This document shows, in pieces, positions 1 through 6,906 of a stretch of 7,602 nucleotides of DNA. Source of the DNA: an uncultured Bacteroidales bacterium (GTDB lineage: Bacteria > Bacteroidota > Bacteroidia > Bacteroidales > UBA932). Each line of letters opens with the position of its first letter. The first letter of the stretch is position 1. The notes under the pieces are model-generated. The model did not search any database. It had not been told where the DNA came from and worked only from the letters and a program-made list of their open reading frames with translations. The translations under genes were made by a program, and so were the position numbers. The stretch spans positions 1 through 7,602 of the forward strand of contig CALADR010000350.1 in NCBI GenBank assembly GCA_937890845.1, read 5' to 3'.

Positions 1-1116
1 CTTTGCATTCTTGTCTCTTTCATTGAAGAACTTGTCACAGGCAGCACGGAAACGGTCATAAATTTTCTGGTTTTCCTTCTTTGATGCGAAACCTATACCT
101 TTCCACTGTTTCTGGATATCCTCTATCTGCTTCGAGCATTCATTCCACTCTCCTGAAGAGGTAATTTCTTTCCCTGCAATAGCTTCTACCTGCTCGCAGA
201 GCTGCGATTTGGCAGCCAGATTGGCCGCGTACTGCTCCTTTTGGCCCTCAAAAAAAGCCTGATATTTCTTGTTTACAACTGCTGTTGCAGCCTTGAACCT
301 GTTCCAGATATCTTCTCTGAACTGCTTGGCCACAGGACCAAACTCTTTCCACTGCTCGTGAAGCTTCTGAAGTTCGCGGAATGCCTCCACTACATTCTCC
401 TTCTCTGACAGCTTCTCTGCAGCTTCGCAGAACTGTTCTTTGGCCTCGAGATTTTTCTTGAAATCAAGATCACGCAATTCACGGTTTATCTTGACCATAT
501 CATAGAACTGCTCCACATACAACTGATATGTATCATTGAGATTCCTGAAACTTTGTACCGGAACCGGCCCGATAGCCCTCCATCTGTTCTGTATTTCACG
601 GAACTCAGGGAAAGTCTCGTTCACATCCTCCTGTTTTTCTACAAGAGCCTTAAGATCAGATATGACAGCTTCCTTCAACTGAAGATTGTGCTCACGCTCC
701 TGCTCAAGCTGCCTGTTATACTCGGCACGCTCTTTCCTGTAAGCATTATACAGAGCCTTGAATCCGCGCTCAATCTCAGTAAAAGGATCCTCGGAAACAA
801 CCTCTGAAGACACTCCGGTATTTTCAGTATCTTCCTGAACTGCCTCCTCAGCGACTTCAGCATCTTCAGTTCCGCCGGGTTCGTCAACTTCTGCCGTACT
901 ACCGGCTTCCGCCCTCTCCTTCAACAGTTTCCTGTAAAATGCAGACTTTATGGCCTCTGCCTCCTTAGACCTTTTCATACGATCTTCGCCGACAGCCAGT
1001 TTCTGGAATGCATCCGCCAATTCTGCAAGACTCATAGCGGCATAATTCACAGCCGGCTCTTCGTTTTCAAGTACGTCTGATGCCAACGTTACATCAGGAA
1101 TAATCTCTTCACTCAT
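1..1116 (-). CDS. DUF349 repeat protein (partial, C-terminal end outside window)
   Basis: An uninterrupted frame of 372 codons runs from an ATG at 1116-1114 off the left edge, so the C-terminus is missing. The protein begins MSEEIIPDVTLASDVLENEE. It has an acidic, low-complexity stretch at about residues 70-110, then long charged helices rich in E, K, Q and R. Three copies of a W-x-x-(I/F)-G motif are visible: WRAIGPVP at W179, WKEFGPVA at W256 and WKGIGFAS at W338. They are spaced 77 and 82 residues apart, each followed by a helix with a conserved F-R or F-K. This periodicity is the signature of DUF349 (PF03993), which occurs as tandem helical repeats; Bacteroidetes members are often about 600 residues, so more repeats probably lie off the edge. 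There is no signal peptide, so it is probably cytoplasmic. The molecular role is unknown. The start is supported by a promoter motif just upstream. Confidence 0.9.
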   Translation of the reverse strand, partial: MSEEIIPDVTLASDVLENEEPAVNYAAMSLAELADAFQKLAVGEDRMKRSKEAEAIKSAFYRKLLKERAEAGSTAEVDEPGGTEDAEVAEEAVQEDTENTGVSSEVVSEDPFTEIERGFKALYNAYRKERAEYNRQLEQEREHNLQLKEAVISDLKALVEKQEDVNETFPEFREIQNRWRAIGPVPVQSFRNLNDTYQLYVEQFYDMVKINRELRDLDFKKNLEAKEQFCEAAEKLSEKENVVEAFRELQKLHEQWKEFGPVAKQFREDIWNRFKAATAVVNKKYQAFFEGQKEQYAANLAAKSQLCEQVEAIAGKEITSSGEWNECSKQIEDIQKQWKGIGFASKKENQKIYDRFRAACDKFFNERDKNAK

Positions 1117-1139
1117 AATATACAGTGCTAAATTTGTTG

Positions 1140-1176
1140 CAAAATTATATTTTATAATGTTCAAACTGCAAATATA
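1140..1176 (-). promoter_or_regulatory. Putative Bacteroidetes-type promoter for the DUF349 gene
   Basis: On the minus strand TAATTTTG (1147-1140) fits the Bacteroidetes -7 consensus TAnnTTTG. A TTTG (1172-1169) lies 21 bp upstream, close to the usual -33 spacing. Transcription would begin near 1134, giving a leader of under 20 nt. The upstream TTTG is itself the end of TATATTTG (1176-1169), a second possible -7 element that would give a leader of about 47 nt. The choice between them is not decided by sequence. Confidence 0.5.
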
Positions 1177-1240
1177 CCTTTTTTTTACTAAAATTACCGA
1201 TGTACCTCCTTTTATTCTTAAAGTTTCCAGGCAAATTGAC

Positions 1241-1248
1241 TATTTTTG
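1241..1248 (+). promoter_or_regulatory. Putative -7 element of the trmD promoter
   Basis: TATTTTTG matches the Bacteroidetes -7 consensus TAnnTTTG exactly and lies about 43 bp before the trmD ATG, which would give a leader of roughly 35 nt. No clear TTTG sits at the -33 position; the nearest candidates are degenerate T-rich runs around 1211-1227. The leader has no Shine-Dalgarno-like sequence, which is normal in this phylum. Confidence 0.5.
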
Positions 1249-1290
1249 CAAAATGGAATAAACAACTTCTAAAGTAAACACACTCACAAT

Positions 1291-1968
1291 ATGAGAATTG
1301 ATATTATAACAGTACTTCCCGAACTGCTGGAAAGCCCGCTCAATAACTCTATAGTAGGCAGGGCGCAAAAAAAAGGTATCGTTGAAATACATGTCCACAA
1401 TCTGAGAAAATACGGTAAAGGCCCGAGACAGCAGGTTGACGACTACAGCTATGGCGGCGATGCCGGAATGGTACTCATGATAGAGCCTGTCTATATGATG
1501 ATTGAAGAATTGAAGGCAGAAAGAGAGTATGATGAAATCATATATATGTCTCCAGACGGAGAAATCCTGAACCAGGGCATAGCAAACGAGTTGTCCCTGA
1601 AAGGCAATATCATACTGCTTTGCGGCCACTACAAGGGCATTGACCACAGGATAAGGGAGCACCTCATCACAAGAGAGATTTCTGTAGGGGACTATGTACT
1701 TAGCGGAGGGGAAATGCCCGCTGCAATCCTTGCCGATGCTATTGTAAGATTACTACCGGGAGCACTGACAGACGAAACTTCGGCTTTAAGCGACTGCTTT
1801 CAGGACGGACTGCTGTCTGCACCTATATATACAAGGCCTGCAGAATTCAACGGATGGAAAGTACCTGACGTTCTTTTAAGTGGCAATCCGAAACTTATAA
1901 CAGCCTGGCAAGACGAACAGGCGATAGCCAGAACTAAAAAATTAAGGCCGGGACTTCTGGACGATTAA
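1291..1968 (+). CDS. trmD: tRNA (guanine37-N1)-methyltransferase TrmD
   Basis: TrmD transfers a methyl group from S-adenosylmethionine to N1 of G37, next to the anticodon of tRNAs reading codons such as CUN, CCN and CGG, and so prevents +1 frameshifting. The 225-residue product has the family landmarks in order: N-terminal MRIDIITVLPEL, GGDAGMVLMIEP at 55-66, MSPDGEIL at 86-93, the trefoil-knot SAM-binding segments LCGHYKGIDHRI (110-121) and EISVGDYVLSGGE (129-141), then YTRP and the C-terminal tRNA-binding part. R153 (in VRLLPG) and D168 (in ALSDCF) line up with the arginine and aspartate described as catalytic in the H. influenzae enzyme. The length is usual for Bacteroidetes, and the enzyme appears complete. 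It is not next to rpsP, rimM or rplS, its partners in many Proteobacteria and Firmicutes; it appears monocistronic and is convergent with the next operon. Confidence 0.97.
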   Translation: MRIDIITVLPELLESPLNNSIVGRAQKKGIVEIHVHNLRKYGKGPRQQVDDYSYGGDAGMVLMIEPVYMMIEELKAEREYDEIIYMSPDGEILNQGIANELSLKGNIILLCGHYKGIDHRIREHLITREISVGDYVLSGGEMPAAILADAIVRLLPGALTDETSALSDCFQDGLLSAPIYTRPAEFNGWKVPDVLLSGNPKLITAWQDEQAIARTKKLRPGLLDD

Positions 1969-1998
1969 ACATATGTTTTGATTTAAAAGTCATGAGAT

Positions 1999-2048
1999 TT
2001 AAAAATGAAAGCATTTTTTTAAATTTTATTTTGCATTTTCATTTTTAA
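1999..2048. repeat. AT-rich imperfect inverted repeat downstream of trmD
   Basis: TTAAAAATGAAA (1999-2010) is the exact reverse complement of 2037-2048, and GCA at 2011-2013 can add pairs with TGC at 2032-2034. An alternative, smaller hairpin is AAAAATG-AAAG-CATTTTT (2001-2018), followed by more T, which has the shape of a weak terminator for trmD. The two folds exclude each other. The stems are almost all A-T, so the stability is low, and chance symmetry in AT-rich DNA cannot be excluded. Confidence 0.4.
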
Positions 2049-2080
2049 TCCATACCTTAGCCGAACCTTAAAGCAAAATT

Positions 2081-2120
2081 CTACTAACCAATAATAATTG
2101 AAAACACTACTAACTAACCA
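2081..2120. repeat. Short imperfect direct repeat (CTACTAACCA-like)
   Basis: CTACTAACCA at 2081-2090 recurs as CTACTAACTAACCA at 2107-2120, with a 4-bp CTAA duplication in the second copy. The intervening sequence is AT-rich and holds no start codon followed by a useful frame. It may be a remnant leader or simply a low-complexity spacer; no function is evident. Confidence 0.3.
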
Positions 2121-2121
2121 A

Positions 2122-2152
2122 AAAGATGTCCGCTGGGACAGCGGACATCTTT
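2122..2152. terminator. Hairpin with 13-bp perfect stem, probable terminator
   Basis: AAAGATGTCCGCT (2122-2134) pairs perfectly with 2140-2152 around a 5-nt loop (GGGAC). Read on the minus strand, the stem runs into five T residues, the better intrinsic-terminator tail; read on the plus strand only three T follow the GC-rich part. It could serve as a second terminator for the minus-strand operon and as a terminator for trmD, whose stop codon lies 153 bp upstream. Confidence 0.6.
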
Positions 2153-2168
2153 AAAACCTAAGAGGATA

Positions 2169-2210
2169 TAACAAACAAGGAAGTTCCCTTTGGAACTTCC
2201 TTGTTTGTTA
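2169..2210. terminator. Hairpin with 19-bp perfect stem, probable bidirectional terminator
   Basis: The arm 2169-2187 is the exact reverse complement of 2192-2210, with a 4-nt loop (CTTT on the plus strand). The central part of the stem is GC-containing (GGAAGTTCC) and the outer part is TAACAAACAA/TTGTTTGTTA, so either strand ends with a T-rich descending arm. It starts only 16 bp beyond the stop codon of the last gene in the minus-strand operon, where a terminator is expected. It can also stop read-through from trmD. Confidence 0.68.
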
Positions 2211-2226
2211 GAATCGGACAGCTTGC

Positions 2227-3849
2227 TTACTCATAAACCAATTCAAATTCATCAACACAAAGCGTACTTCCTACTCCTCCGGTAAAATAATCTCCCTTAT
2301 AACTTGAACTTGCCACTATCACAATATAAGTCGGAGTGGCATCCGGTCTCCAGTATTCCAGATCTATTCTGAACTCCTTATACTCACTTCCACTATCCTC
2401 ATCGGTTTCAAGTTTACCATAAGCGATTATATCAGGATTATCCTTGCTCTGCTTTATAAAACCGCCTTCGCTGTCACCCTTAGACGTATCAATCTCACGA
2501 GGCTCCGTCCAGTCTGTAAGAAAAACAGCGATACTGCATCTGTCTTTAGTACCTTTCAGATTTTCATAAGGAGACTTTACTTTATCAATCACTTTCGGAG
2601 AATATGAATAATATCCGGTCAAGGCAGAAGGTCTGGCTGTAAACTTATGTCCCCATTTTAATATAGCATTCAAACCATTCAGCTTAACAAACTCCCCGGT
2701 AAAGATATTACCGGCAGCAAAAGCAATGACTGCATATTTGCTTTCAAGTCTGGCAGCGTTCTTGCCTTCTCCTGAAACAGCAGTAAACACACCGTCAGGC
2801 GTAGTGAGGGAACCGATAAATGATCCTGAAGCAGGATTGGCTGTTCCCCATACCTTGAATGTCTCGTTAAGGTTAGGATACCAGATATCCTTGTTTCCCG
2901 ACTTGGTCGAATACCAGGAATCAAAATTCAGGTTATCTATCTGCTCAGGCTTTCCTGTCTTGAAAGGAACATTATCACTTGTCTTCTCTCCGTTCACAAC
3001 TCTCACGAGATAATCTGTATCCGCCTCAAGGTCAGAAATCTTAGCTTTTATATCAAATCCAGAAACTTCAAGTTCTTCAAATTTTGACCAAGCCTCATCT
3101 CCTGAAGCCTTCTTAAACTCCAGATACGGTGTGCCGTTGCCGTCAAAAACAGCATTGACATCAACACTGTAGCACCAGGCATTCACTGATGTTACAGACA
3201 TCGCCACTGACATCACATCCACATCCACAGTCCATGTACATTCGTTTTCCCCGTTTTTGTATACAAACTCACGAGGAATCACACAGTCAAGAGTCAATGG
3301 GAACGTAACTGGAACGATAGACTTCTCTCCACCATTCTTCTGAACATATCCAAGAAGTTCAGCTCCTTTCGGCTCAAGCTTCATATCCTCGAAGACCACT
3401 TTTCCAAGATCCTGATTATCAGAAATTTTCACTAACGCATAGCGAGTCTGGACATTGAATTCCGCCTTACCTATCTGCCCTTTGACTTTCACATGTCTGT
3501 CAATCGGCTGAGTAGCAGATATTGTCCATTCATAATCCTGATAGGTACTGACAATCACCTTAAGAGGCTCTGCAAGACTGATATACTCATCCACAGCAAG
3601 TTCATCGCATCTCGCACCTTCGGAAAAAGTCAAAACAGTAATTCTTTGCTTTGATATATCCGCATCTTCTTCAAGGACAATATCGATACTTCTTGTTTCT
3701 GCGTTAATATTAACTGATTTCTGTCCTGACACTTCAAACGCCGTAATATCTGCTTTTATACGGGGATATGACATATCATTATCAATCAGACAGGAAGTCA
3801 CAGCCAACGAAATCAGGACTGCAATGATAAAACTCAATATTCTGTTCAT
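2227..3849 (-). CDS. PCMD-domain outer-membrane lipoprotein with Ig-like and Fn3-like domains
   Basis: This 540-residue protein starts with a lipoprotein signal peptide; the lipobox VTSC places the lipidated cysteine at C20. Residues about 35-110 (ITAFEVSGQ to YQDYEWTI) look like the Ig-like module common in Bacteroidetes surface lipoproteins, and a further beta-rich stretch follows. About 219-299 resembles fibronectin type III, with a Y-L-V-R-V strand and an F-K-T-G end. About 305-540 is a PCMD domain (PF13201, putative carbohydrate metabolism domain): W312-Y313, GEGKNAARL at 360-368, AAGN-x2-TG, RPSALTGYYSY, LTDW at 444-447 and GDYFTGG-x-GSTL near the C-terminus. It is the last gene of the operon, 9 bp after the barrel gene and 16 bp before a strong hairpin. 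Acidic residues soon after the cysteine (LIDND) could favour surface export. A glycan-related role is suggested only by the domain name; no catalytic residues are identified. Confidence 0.85.
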   Translation of the reverse strand: MNRILSFIIAVLISLAVTSCLIDNDMSYPRIKADITAFEVSGQKSVNINAETRSIDIVLEEDADISKQRITVLTFSEGARCDELAVDEYISLAEPLKVIVSTYQDYEWTISATQPIDRHVKVKGQIGKAEFNVQTRYALVKISDNQDLGKVVFEDMKLEPKGAELLGYVQKNGGEKSIVPVTFPLTLDCVIPREFVYKNGENECTWTVDVDVMSVAMSVTSVNAWCYSVDVNAVFDGNGTPYLEFKKASGDEAWSKFEELEVSGFDIKAKISDLEADTDYLVRVVNGEKTSDNVPFKTGKPEQIDNLNFDSWYSTKSGNKDIWYPNLNETFKVWGTANPASGSFIGSLTTPDGVFTAVSGEGKNAARLESKYAVIAFAAGNIFTGEFVKLNGLNAILKWGHKFTARPSALTGYYSYSPKVIDKVKSPYENLKGTKDRCSIAVFLTDWTEPREIDTSKGDSEGGFIKQSKDNPDIIAYGKLETDEDSGSEYKEFRIDLEYWRPDATPTYIVIVASSSYKGDYFTGGVGSTLCVDEFELVYE

Positions 3850-3858
3850 CTTCTAATT

Positions 3859-4722
3859 TTAATTGCTTTTCTTCATTCTGTGAGTTCCTGTAGGAATATA
3901 AAACGAAAGTCCGAAACTAATGGAAAAAATATTCAGTTTGAAATTAGCCCCGCTCTTCTCCATTTCGCTCTTTTCTACCTGATTGGTCACCTGGACGACT
4001 TTCTGATAATTAAATCCGAGAAGTCCTATAGAAATCTCCAGAGCCACTTCATTCGTAATGAATGCACATAAACCAGGCACAAGTCCTATATCGAAATTAT
4101 AAATATCCTGATACGTACCCACCTTATCCTTGTCATCTATCCTGTAGCTCTCAGCCTGTCCATAACCTCCCATAGCACGTAACTCGGTAAACATTCCGAA
4201 TCTCTTGCTTTGGGCAAAAGGAAGGTAATTACGGAGAGTTATTGCTCCTGTATATGTATGTCTGAAATAATTGAAATCACTGATATTCAAGGACAGTGCA
4301 TCACCAAAGGAAAGATCCAGATTTCCCAGGCCCATATTTGACCTATCATAATCGAAACGGACTCCGACAGACAAGTTGTCTGCTATAAAATAAGAAACAT
4401 AAGGGGAAACTCCGAAAGAAAGCATGTTACCATGAATATTCCCAAGCAGGTTAAACAATATAGAATAACCAGCATCTGCCGCACCGTTTCCTATACTGTA
4501 GTTGTTATAGGAAAATGAAACACCTGCGCCGACAGAACCTTTAGGAATGAAAACAGATTTTGAAACTCCGATTCCCCTGTCAAAAGGTTCTACTGCACTT
4601 CTGTTTTTGGCAGTACGTTTAACAGTAACTCTTTCCACTGAAGCTTCAGCTTCATTTACATCAATGGCAAGCGCACTGAATGCGCTTGCCACAAAAAAGA
4701 TTAATGATACAAAAAATTTCAT
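3859..4722 (-). CDS. Outer-membrane beta-barrel protein
   Basis: This is a 287-residue product with a classical signal peptide, probably cleaved after SALA at residue 19 and without a lipobox cysteine. The mature part has a short acidic and basic N-terminal tail, then repeated amphipathic strands with glycine-aromatic turns, such as GAGVSFSYNNYSIG, SFGVSPYVSYFI and LSVGVRFDYDRSN. The segments LRNYLPFAQSKRFGMFTELR and GLVPGLCAFITNEVALEISI are typical of small Bacteroidetes barrels of the OMP_b-brl type, probably eight or so strands. It ends with a hydrophilic tail (TGTHRMKKSN) after the last predicted strand FGLSFYIP, rather than a terminal aromatic residue. The gene lies 6 bp after the 719-residue lipoprotein gene and 9 bp before the next PCMD gene, so all are probably co-expressed. 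It might anchor or display the flanking lipoproteins, but no specific function is recognisable. Confidence 0.83.
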   Translation of the reverse strand: MKFFVSLIFFVASAFSALAIDVNEAEASVERVTVKRTAKNRSAVEPFDRGIGVSKSVFIPKGSVGAGVSFSYNNYSIGNGAADAGYSILFNLLGNIHGNMLSFGVSPYVSYFIADNLSVGVRFDYDRSNMGLGNLDLSFGDALSLNISDFNYFRHTYTGAITLRNYLPFAQSKRFGMFTELRAMGGYGQAESYRIDDKDKVGTYQDIYNFDIGLVPGLCAFITNEVALEISIGLLGFNYQKVVQVTNQVEKSEMEKSGANFKLNIFSISFGLSFYIPTGTHRMKKSN

Positions 4723-4728
4723 TCTAAT

Positions 4729-6888
4729 TTATTCTGTTCCAAGTTTATCCGGGTCATATACGAATTCCAGTTCATCAAGGTAAAGAGTACTACCCTCACC
4801 TCCGGTGAAATAGTCTCCGTACTTGCTGGATGCAGCTACAATCACGATATATTTAGGTGTTCTTGTCTTGTCCCTGTAATCCAGTTTGATGGTAAACTGC
4901 TCGTATCCGGACATGGTCTCCTGTCTTTCCAAAGAACCGTAGGCTATTATATGTGGATCATTCTTAACATCTACAAATACACCTTCCTTAGTATTAATCA
5001 GGAATGGCTGATCCCAGTCTGTAAGCATAATCTGGATCTGACATATATCAGTCTTACCATTCATACCTGCATGGGAGCCTATGTTTACTGCCTTAGGAAG
5101 GTACTTATAATGACCACGCAAAGCAAGAGGACGGGAGGCAAATGGAACACCCCAATTAAGTTTTGCTCCGGCTCCAGCCAATCCTACAAAGCTTCCAGTA
5201 TAAAGATTTCCGGCTGCAAGACCAACTAAAGGAGCCTTTAGAGTTGTCAGCTTGGCTGCCTTCTTTCCTTCTCCAGGTACCGCAAGATATGTTGTCTCCT
5301 CGTTTGTAGGAATAATACCAAATGTTGCAGAACCTTTATTCGCAGAATCCCATACTGCAAATGACGATGACTCATTAGGCATAGGAGCCTTGCCGGACAT
5401 ATACCAAAGGTCTAGACTCATATTATGAAGAGTACCGGCAGATTCTGTAGTAAACCCAAGAGACATTGTCTCTTTGCCTGCAGTACTTGTACATACTGCA
5501 CGATAGAGATACTCGGATGACGGCTCCAGACCTCTCAATTCAGCAGTATATGTACGGCTTCCTTCATCTACGTTCACAGTACCATGGAAATCGGTCCACT
5601 GCGGGTCACCTTTCTTCATGTACTGGAATGAAAGACCTTCAGGACGGATCTCAGGGAACCACTTGCCTTTCAGAACAGCAAAATTGGCCCATACGTCTGC
5701 CTTGCCTATCTGTACAGCCTGGACATCTACATTAGACATCACATTGAACGAAAGTGTTTTCTCCACAAAACTCTTATTCTTAGAGTTCTCCACCACGAAA
5801 ATCTTCATTATGTGCCTTCCCATTGAAAGATTGCTGACAAAATCAGTAATGGCTATTTTAGCAGAAGAATCAGACTTCCTGATAGATTTTATGGAAATAC
5901 CCGCAGTTGCAAGCCCGTCAATCACGCCCTGGTCAGCGTCTACCAGTTCATAAACTTTTGCATCGTTTCCAAGGCTCTCTCCGCTGCCGTAGCTTAGAAT
6001 AACGCTCTCAAAACCGTCTGCGGATGACAAATCCAAAGTACGCGGAGAAAGGTCTCCTGCTATAATCTGTATGACACCGTTTTCAAAAGAGAAGTCGGAA
6101 GATGTCACTGAAGGTACAGTACCGTCACCGAAATCCAAAGAAAGGTCATATTCTTTCTTGTTTACAGAGTCATCAAGAACGATTGTAACAGAACTTCCGC
6201 CCACCTCTTCTTTCTGCTTCAGAGAGAATGACAGGTTATAATGCTGTTTAGCCTTAACATCAGTGTATGTATCAGTCAGAGCCTCATATACCTCTCCGTC
6301 ATTGTTCACCATACGGAGAGACCATGTAAGAGTTCCGGTAACACTGAAAAAGCCTTCCTTATCAATAGTAGAAGGGACTGCAGTATTATCAAATACGAGT
6401 TCCCCCTTTCCGTTTGATACCGTAAGTTTATATTCCTTGAAAGTCGATTTGATCTGCTCATCAAAAGCCGCTGTTACCTTTACATTGGCCAGCGATGCTT
6501 TAATGTCAATATTTGACACCTGGTCCTTAACAACCTTGAACTTTGCAGATCCGCTATAGAAAGGCTCGTCAAAAGCCGCTGCCGGGTCAGAGCCAGAATA
6601 GGCTACTGCTTCATAAAAGAAGTTTCCTGCAGGCAAAGACAAAGGCTCTGTAGCCAAAGTCTTATAATCTGGAACAGACGCTACCTTTTGTCCCATTGGA
6701 TTGAAGACATCCAGTGCGAACACAAGCTGTTCTACCGGAGTGCTTTTGAAGACAATGTCTTCCTTTGAGTCCCTGTCCAGACTCACATACAGATATCCAT
6801 ATCCAGAATCTTCAACTGTCTCCTTATTACAAGACAGGACTGACAGCACAGACAATACGGATATCAGAAAATATCTTATTTTTCTCAT
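4729..6888 (-). CDS. DUF4493/PCMD multidomain outer-membrane lipoprotein
   Basis: This is a 719-residue lipoprotein with lipobox VLSC and lipidated C20. Domains in order: about 29-235, a DUF4493-type domain (PF14900) beginning GYGYLYVSLDRD and closing with HYNLSFSL at 216; about 250-385, a beta-sandwich-like region; about 392-486, fibronectin type III-like (W400, LRGLEPSSEYLYRAV); about 488-712, PCMD (PF13201), with W495-Y496, GEGKKAAKL at 539-547, AAGN-x2-TG, FASRPLALRGHYKY, LTDW at 622-625, IIAYGSLE and GDYFTGGEGSTL from 691. The last two modules are homologous to those of the 540-residue protein at the end of the operon. Length and order fit the long members of the DUF4493 family. NKETVED after the cysteine is charged and could act as a surface-export signal. 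Function is unproven; the DUF4493 part has a fimbrillin-like pattern, which is inference only. Confidence 0.87.
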   Translation of the reverse strand: MRKIRYFLISVLSVLSVLSCNKETVEDSGYGYLYVSLDRDSKEDIVFKSTPVEQLVFALDVFNPMGQKVASVPDYKTLATEPLSLPAGNFFYEAVAYSGSDPAAAFDEPFYSGSAKFKVVKDQVSNIDIKASLANVKVTAAFDEQIKSTFKEYKLTVSNGKGELVFDNTAVPSTIDKEGFFSVTGTLTWSLRMVNNDGEVYEALTDTYTDVKAKQHYNLSFSLKQKEEVGGSSVTIVLDDSVNKKEYDLSLDFGDGTVPSVTSSDFSFENGVIQIIAGDLSPRTLDLSSADGFESVILSYGSGESLGNDAKVYELVDADQGVIDGLATAGISIKSIRKSDSSAKIAITDFVSNLSMGRHIMKIFVVENSKNKSFVEKTLSFNVMSNVDVQAVQIGKADVWANFAVLKGKWFPEIRPEGLSFQYMKKGDPQWTDFHGTVNVDEGSRTYTAELRGLEPSSEYLYRAVCTSTAGKETMSLGFTTESAGTLHNMSLDLWYMSGKAPMPNESSSFAVWDSANKGSATFGIIPTNEETTYLAVPGEGKKAAKLTTLKAPLVGLAAGNLYTGSFVGLAGAGAKLNWGVPFASRPLALRGHYKYLPKAVNIGSHAGMNGKTDICQIQIMLTDWDQPFLINTKEGVFVDVKNDPHIIAYGSLERQETMSGYEQFTIKLDYRDKTRTPKYIVIVAASSKYGDYFTGGEGSTLYLDELEFVYDPDKLGTE

Positions 6889-6893
6889 GATAA

Positions 6894-6898
6894 TCCTT
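6894..6898 (-). promoter_or_regulatory. Shine-Dalgarno-like AAGGA before the 719-residue lipoprotein gene
   Basis: In the 18-bp gap after the upstream gene, AAGGA lies 5 nt before the ATG at 6888. Bacteroidetes genes usually lack such sites, and the next two genes of the operon instead have AT-rich TTAGAA just before the ATG. It supports the chosen start but may be coincidental. Confidence 0.35.
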
Positions 6899-6906
6899 AT
6901 TATGTT

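Noticed and set aside
1376..1383. Run of eight A residues early in trmD, a possible slippage site
   Set aside because: The zero frame reads through to a complete TrmD with all motifs, and no alternative frame makes a sensible product, so programmed frameshifting is not supported.
1240..1662. 140-codon open frame on the minus strand overlapping trmD
   Set aside because: It lies antisense to the unmistakable trmD, has no recognisable domain, and its composition is that of a shadow frame.
1992..2048. 18-codon frame starting ATG AGA TTT after trmD
   Set aside because: Almost entirely AT-rich codons (F, N, L, I, K, H) inside an inverted repeat, with no supporting signal; likely chance.
5618..5953. 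111-codon plus-strand frame inside the 719-residue lipoprotein gene
   Set aside because: Antisense shadow of a gene with clear lipobox and PCMD motifs; no family features of its own.
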